From contig CM065684.1 of the NCBI GenBank assembly GCA_017654935.2, forward strand, positions 63,408,134 to 63,472,133: 64,000 nt of DNA. The letters run 5' to 3'. The position numbers and the translations under genes were made by a program. Positions 44,701-64,000 of this stretch are shown piece after piece; the stretch's first letter is position 1, and each line of letters starts with the position of its first letter. Source of the DNA: Phymorhynchus buccinoides (lineage: Eukaryota; Mollusca; Gastropoda; Neogastropoda; Raphitomidae). The notes below the pieces were generated by a model. That model searched no databases, was not told the DNA's origin, and was given only the letters and a program-made list of their open reading frames with translations.

Positions 44701-44766
44701 GGATTTAGTGGATAAAACAAACAGCTTGGAATCGGAACACCAGAGTTCAATCCCCATACAGGGCAG
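44701..44766 (+). mobile_element. tRNA-like element 3
   Basis: GGATTTAGTGGATAAAAC, later GAGTTCAATCCCC (B box), followed by T7. The A box is poorly kept. Confidence 0.5.
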
Positions 44767-44769
44767 GGT

Positions 44770-46959
44770 TTTTTTCTCAATGGAAAATCAAAATTAAAAG
44801 TTCAGCAAAAGTCCAACTAGCTCGGTGCATTAACCTAAAATATTTGCATGCATAATTGTTTTTTAATTTACTGCACTTTTCTTTGCAGTTAAGAATAACG
44901 CAGGAGCATTTTGACTTTATAACTAAAGGCTTAGACTCGTGTTTCAACACAAGGCTTAGTTGGATATGAATGTAGGTGTGTGCAAGTTTTTGTGTGTGTT
45001 TTTTTGCAATGGAAGCAGTCTTCTGGCTTCCATTCTGCCTGAATATCTTATGCATTGTCTCAATTTCTCCAAGTATCCTGGCCGCGCCAATAATACATAT
45101 TGTCAATGTTAATCACTAAAGCTTTGATTCTGTAAACATACAAAATGACAGATTAATGGTCTTCTTTTCAAATATTGAGCAACTTAGCTTGCTCACATTG
45201 ATCAAACATGAGTGCTTGTCACGCACACTCACACACACACACACACAAGAAAGCGCATACTTGCATGCACACACGCACACCATCTCTAAGAAATGCACAA
45301 CAAAACCAAAGGAAAAGCACCTGTGATCCAATACAAAGGGGTAACTCACATTCCTTTCTCTGCACACACACCCTCCTCCTCCCTCCCTCCCCGCCATTCT
45401 CAATCCTTTGAACATGACATTAAGTACCTCGATCACTCACACTGCACAGTTTTTGTGACGCACGTTACAATTGGCTCGAGTTCTGAGATCAGCATAATTA
45501 GTAGTAGTAGTAGCTATGAACATTATTGGTAACAGCACACTACCTTGCACAGGTATTTTCCATTATTAGCATTAAGCTGACAAAAAGACTAGCACAGAAT
45601 ATTGCTTTGGGGTTAAACCTCGGATCAGGAATGGAAAATCTCCACTGTTGTTTTCTGTCTATACTTTTTCGTTTCATTCTGGTTTCAAACTTTGGTTACC
45701 AGTCGCACAAGCGAAGGTGGTAATGTCTTCAGTGATGTCTCTTCCTGACTGGCTACGTATCTATGTTAACACGATAACGTTTGAACGGAGGGACCTAGGA
45801 AGCTCACATTTTGCAAGCACATAGGTTGTTAGGATGAAGGTCATTGGTCAAAGTTCAAGGTCTCTAGAGCGGACAAAATATTTCCTGCATAAAGGGATGA
45901 ACACCTTGGTGCATCTCAAAAGGAAATAATAAGATAGACAGGCAGTGTCGGTAAGGATCCCTCAATATGTTATGTAAGGATCCCTCAATATGTTATGTAA
46001 GGATCCCTCAATATGTTATGTAAGGATCCCTCAATATGTTATGTAAGGATCCCTCAATATGTTATGTAACTTGACAAACATTCTCTCCAGCAGCAAATGA
46101 CGAACATTCTGTCTCTCTATGCCATGTTTTCAGCTTGTGCGTTTTGAATTTTTAAAGAGGTAATTTCTCTAAAGCAAAAGACTTGACACTGAACTTTATT
46201 ATTCTTTCTGTGTTATGAGAAACGTCTTTAAACTAAACTTTGAAGTCAGAATGAAGACCAAATTTGCGTGGAAATCACCACTTAGAATGTTCCATTTCTG
46301 ATCTTGGAATTAACCCGATTTGAATGCATGATAAAATACATGATCAGGTTATCAATATTAACTGCTTTAACAGGAGTACAAGCTATGGAGAGCTACGCTA
46401 CAAAATGAAAACTTTGACGAATTGAAACGTGGCATGATAAGCGGATGAGGATGTAAATAATGCATTGTGATGGAATAAATTGGGCATTTGATCAAAACAT
46501 GTCGTTACGATGTAAACTGTTAAAGTATTGGTGATAAAATGAAAATGTGGCATGATATCAAATTAATGCATCAAATCATGTGAATTGCATCCAAACAATG
46601 ACACAGCCTAACATACAATTACGGCATATAGTTGAAGCTTTAAATTAAAAAAGAAAAAGACATACTTCAAGCGTACAGCATATGACCCAACATCTGGAGT
46701 CCAATTTGACCAATTTGCGCTCTAACCAGAAACAAAAAGACCCTTTGGCTACATACAAAACACTTTTCTGATCCATTCAAAGTCACTTTAAAAAAATATT
46801 TATGGTAAACAAAAAAAGCGAATCGATTGACTTCTCGTCAGAGTCAACTGAAACATAAAGGTCTTCATAACAATAAACAAACTTTGGAAAACAAATTCAT
46901 CAAAATTTGATGAGTGTAAACCATTAAAACTAAAGACCCTGCAATACTACAATACAGTA
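44770..46959. other. Intergenic sequence with a small 23-bp tandem repeat
   Basis: 45953-46066 holds five units of TAAGGATCCCTCAATATGTT plus ATG. CA-rich stretch at 45226-45285. Otherwise AT-rich with no supported gene. Confidence 0.75.
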
Positions 46960-47127
46960 CAGTGGAACATCCCTAATATCACCTGAAAATCAGCCAAAAC
47001 TAGGTCAAGAAAGGGAGGGTCTTATAGGGAGGTAGTCACTCAGTAGTCCGGATAGGAAGGGGGGAAATCGGTTAAATGTTTTTTGGTCGCATCTGAGAGG
47101 GAAGGTCTTAATAGGGACGTTCCACTG
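46960..47127. mobile_element. Tc1/mariner-like MITE, 168 bp
   Basis: Flanked by TA on both sides, with inverted ends CAGTGGAACATCCCTAATA and the complement of CAGTGGAACGTCCCTATTA. Non-coding. Confidence 0.82.
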
Positions 47128-48784
<1,657 letters not shown>

Positions 48785-49048
48785 TCCATATCTCCAAACT
48801 TGCTATGCTCCAAGCACAGCACATTCTGTCCATATCACCAAACTTGCTATGCTCCAAGCACAGCACATTCTGTCCATATCACCAAACTTGCTATGCTCCA
48901 AGCACAGCACATTCTGTCCATATCACCAAACTTGCCATGCTCCAAGCACAGCACATTCTGTCCATATCACCAAACTTGCTATGCTCCAAGCACAACACAT
49001 TCTGTCCATATCACCAAACTTGCTATGCTCCAAGCACAACACATTCTG
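48785..49048. repeat. 44-bp tandem repeat, six units
   Basis: Unit contains TCCATATCACCAAACTTGC and ATGCTCCAAGCACAGCACAT. It lies 140 bases beyond the stop codon of the minus-strand gene, so it is probably in its 3' untranslated region. Confidence 0.93.
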
Positions 49049-49184
49049 CTCTTAAATTGTCCAGTCGCTGTCGCCAATTCAAGCGGCAAAGTCCCTACAT
49101 AGGATCCCAAACCAACAATACATTCAGCTCATATCACCGAAGCTGCAATGAAGGTCCCTACACACAATATACATTCTCCTGTCA

Positions 49185-60334
<11,150 letters not shown>

Positions 60335-60714
60335 CTGAAACACACACACACGCCATTACATCGTCAATGGTAGGTTCATTTTCTATTTATTTTGCTTCTT
60401 TTTTGGGGGGTAGTGAAAGCAAAAAGAAAACATCAAACAGCTAAACAAATAAGAAAAGAATAAGAACACAAGGAAAACAAACAAAAGGAAATGTACACAC
60501 AAATAGCCTGACTTTCCGTGAAAATACCAACACAACAATGACAGACGGACACACACACACACACACACAGACAGACAGACAGACAGACACACACACACAC
60601 AGAGTGACACACACACATACACGCACACACACACACTCACAGACACACACACATCTTGAGAGGTCAGAAACCTTCAAGGAATAAAAACATAAACACACAC
60701 ACAGACACGCAAAC

Positions 60715-60752
<38 letters not shown>

Positions 60753-62030
60753 AGAAACCTTAAGGAAAACATAAAACCCCCACACCCCACCCCCCACCCC
60801 CCCCCCCCCCCCCCCCCCCAATCTTCCTCTCCTTTAGTCAGAATAAAGCGGTCAGAGCAAACGAAACAGACACTACCACTAGTGATGAGCCACAAACAAC
60901 AACACTAATAGCTATATGGTGTTTCCGGTGCTTGCCCTGTTTCACATGACTTACTCCATGACAACCCGTAGTTAGGCCCAAGGCTCTCCCCTCTTCATTA
61001 CCCCTCACTAGACAGTCACACAAACATGGGTCCCAGAAAAACAATCCTTGGGGAACTCCACTCAAAAACATTTTCTGCTTTTAAAGAGCAATCATTTCAC
61101 CCTTTTTACACAACATATATAGTTGTTTTTTAAAAGCTAACATTACGTGCACGCATGCATATCCTTGCGGCTACTTAGGCATACAGGTGGTCTGTACAAA
61201 AACACTGTTCTCTGTGGCTTGATTTCTTTAGAGGGTGGGTATGTTCTGAGTGACCTCGTCATTTGAGATTTTAAAAGATGGTCTTGAGTGCAACAAAAAA
61301 TTCTGCTTATGTCAAAGAACAGAGGCAACTTTTGTTTCTGCTTTTATTTTTCTGCTTTTATTTTTCTCTGAAATGAAGCTGTGGGCACCAATGGTAGCAG
61401 TGTCAAACTGTGTATTCTACAGGAATTTGTGAATATCTGAAAAGGAAAAGTGAAAGACTAAAGTGTCTGATGCTTTGCAGTTAACAGTATTCTATTGCGG
61501 CATTCAGGTTTTGTGGACAATTCCAATCACTGTTGTTCAAATACAAGCAACCAACTCTGCATGTGTCTGAATCTCTCTGATGTTTTTCAGAGTCAAAAAT
61601 AATGTTTGAACTAAACCTTTTAACAGCAATATACATAGAATGGGGCATTACAGTAGCCTACTAATTTACACACAGCTGCAGGGTATAGCGACCAATGTCA
61701 AAGACATTAACCACCCCCCCAACTTTTCCTCGCCTTATTATTATTCTAAAGTCAAACCACAAGACTTGTATCAAAGCAGACATTTTAGATACAGTAAAGT
61801 TAACACTTTCCTTACTGATCCGGTCACTTTATACAAACGAGTTATCAAATCCCCAACGCACTGGAGTGATTTTTATTTATCTTCACATCTAAAAACGCAC
61901 TAAAATTATTTTTCTTGGTCACCGCATATACATTTGTTTTAATGAAAACCCGACTCTTTCAAAATTGCACTTTTTCCCCACAACGTTTTCCACACACAAG
62001 AAAGCAAACTTCAAAGGCGAGAGATTCAAA
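60335..62030. other. Intron with (CA)n and poly(C) runs, otherwise unrecognised
   Basis: CA/CAGA repeats at 60550-60655 and 60690-60715; poly(C) at 60717-60752 and 60787-60819. 60830-62030 has no supported gene. Confidence 0.7.
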
Positions 62031-62035
62031 GCACA

Positions 62036-64000
62036 GCCATGCACTGGAGAGAGGACGACTGGTGGTCTGCACAGCATGGCAATGCACTGGAGAGAGGACG
62101 ACTGGTGGTCTGCACAGCATGGCCATGCACTGGAGAGAGGACGACTGGTGGTCAGCACAGCGTGGCAATGCACTGGAGAGAGGATGACTGGTGGTCTGCA
62201 CAGCATGGCAATGCACTGGAGAGAGGACGACTGGTGGTCTGCACAGCATGGCCATGCACTGGAGAGAGGACGACTGGTGGTCTGCACAGCATGGCAATGC
62301 ACTTCATGACTGATTGAGAGGGACGACTGGTGGTCTGCACAGCGTGGCAATGCACTTCATGACTGATTGAGACAGACGACTGGTGGTCTGCACAGCGTGG
62401 CAATGCACTTCATGACCGATTGAGACGGACGACTGGTGGTCTGCACAGCGTGGCAATGCACTTCATGACCGATTGAGACGGACGACTGGTGGTCTGCACA
62501 GCATGACAATGCACTTCATGACCGATTGACATGGACGACTGGTGGTCTGCACAGCATGGCAATGCACTTCATGACCGATTGAGAGGGACGACTGGTGGTC
62601 TGCACAGCATGACAATGCACTTCATGACCGATTGACATGGACGACTGGTGGTCTGCACAGCATGGCAATGCACTTCATGACCGATTGAGAGGGACGACTG
62701 GTGGTCTGCACAGCATGACAATGCACTTCATGACCGATTGAGACGGACGACTGGTGGTCTGCACAGCATGGCAATGCACTTCATGACCGATTGAGAGGGA
62801 CGACTGGTGGTCTGCACAGCATGGCAATGCACTTCATGACCGATTGAGAGGGACGACTGGTGGTCTGCACAGCATGGCAATGCACTTCATGACCGATTGA
62901 GAGGGATGACTGGTGGTCTGCACAGCATGGCAATGCACTTCATGACCGATTGAGACAGACGACTGGTGGTCTGCACAGCGTGGCAATGCACTTCATGACC
63001 GATTGAGACGGACGACTGGTGGTCTGCACAGCATGGCAATGCACTTCATGACCGATTGAGACGGACGACTGGTGGTCTGCACAGCATGACAATGCACTTC
63101 ATGACCGATTGAGACGGACGACTGGTGGTCTGCACAGCATGGCAATGCACTTCATGACCGATTGAGACGGACGACTGGTGGTCTGCACAGCATGGCAATG
63201 CACTTCATGACCGATTGAGACGGACGACTGGTGGTCTGCACAGCATGACAATGCACTTCATGACCGATTGACATGGACGACTGGTGGTCTGCACAGCATG
63301 GCAATGCACTTCATGACCGATTGAGACGGACGACTGGTGGTCTGCACAGCATGGCAATGCACTTCATGACCGATTGAGACGGACGACTGGTGGTCTGCAC
63401 AGCATGGCAATGCACTTCATGACCGATTGAGACGGACGACTGGTGGTCTGCACAGCATGGCAATGCACTTCATGACCGATTGAGACGGATGACTGGTGGT
63501 CTGCACAGCATGGCAATGCACTTCATGACCGATTGAGAGGGACGACTGGTGGTCTGCACAGCATGGCAATGCACTTCATGACCGATTGAGACAGACGACT
63601 GGTGGTCTGCACAGCGTGGCAATGCACTTCATGACCGATTGAGAGGGACGACTGGTGGTCTGCACAGCATGGCAATGCACTTCATGACCGATTGAGAGGG
63701 ATGACTGGTGGTCTGCACAGCATGGCAATGCACTTCATGACCGATTGAGACAGACGACTGGTGGTCTGCACAGCGTGGCAATGCACTTCATGACTGATTG
63801 AGAGGGACGACTGGTGGTCTGCACAGCATGGCAATGCACTTCATGACTGATTGAGAGGGACGACTGGTGGTCTGCACAGCATGGCAATGCACTTCATGAC
63901 CGATTGAGAGGGACGACTGGTGGTCTGCACAGCATGGCAATGCACTTCATGACCGATTGAGACGGACGACTGGTGGTCTGCACAGCGTGGCAATGCACTT
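62036..64000. repeat. Satellite array, 43-bp units changing to 53-bp units, open at the window end
   Basis: All units share GACGACTGGTGGTCTGCACA and GCATGGCAATGCACT. To about 62300 the rest is GGAGAGAG (43 bp); afterwards it is TCATGACCGATTGAGACG (53 bp), about 32 copies to the window edge with AGAGGG, AGACAG and ACATGG variants. Confidence 0.96.

Noticed and set aside
60838..61071. Reverse-transcriptase-like SGVPQGLFFWDP on the minus strand
   Set aside because: A single short resemblance with no flanking RT motifs; it could be a decayed LINE scrap but is not supportable.

Overview
The window is eukaryotic, intron-rich nuclear DNA, most likely from a mollusc and perhaps a marine gastropod. 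This is an inference from the CR1-type LINE with a 2A-like peptide, the SINE types, very dense (GA)n/(CA)n microsatellites, many minisatellites and TTAA-flanked MITEs. There is no bacterial gene organisation; nearly all long open frames are repeats read through or TE remnants.

Two host genes can be assembled from exons whose reading phases match at every splice junction. (1) On the + strand, a nine-exon gene (19603-41478, about 360 aa) encodes a GDAP2-type macrodomain protein with an N-terminal MGNYCC acylation-type signal and no CRAL-TRIO domain. Upstream lies the tail of a paralogue: exon 8' (5453-5582) and a frameshifted exon 9' (from 10591). The shared block includes 3' flanking DNA and has a third partial copy at about 42.9-43.5 kb. 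(2) On the - strand, the last six exons of a Ser/Arg-rich protein resembling CEP170 family C-termini (60334 down to 49185); its 5' end lies beyond the window.

Layout: 1-3.9 kb, decayed retroelement, possibly DIRS-like; 3.9-5.2 kb, inverted repeat and dispersed repeats; 5.4-18.3 kb, paralogue tail broken up by a 4.3-kb CR1-like LINE (- strand, with 9-bp target duplication), a 27-bp minisatellite of about 90 units, a Ginger-type transposon remnant and a 950-bp TIR element; 18.9-19.3 kb, two abutting MITEs; 19.6-41.5 kb, the macrodomain gene, whose intron 7 holds four copies of a 1.7-2.2 kb higher-order repeat, each made of a 22-bp minisatellite, a SINE headed by the U2 snRNA 5' end, a dispersed repeat and a (CT)n tract; 41.5-48.8 kb, duplicated 3' flank, tRNA-like elements, a Tc1/mariner-like MITE and simple repeats; 49.2-60.3 kb, the CEP170-like gene with several intronic satellites; 61.9-64 kb, a satellite that runs off the window.

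Nothing here is a convincing multi-gene system. The most notable items are the duplicated macrodomain gene with paralogous empty sites that order the insertions, the U2-headed SINE trapped in a higher-order repeat, the LINE with 2A and PHD modules, and a tandemly repeated partial exon with its splice acceptor in the CEP170-like gene. All identifications rest on reading the sequence and recalling family motifs; no database search was possible.
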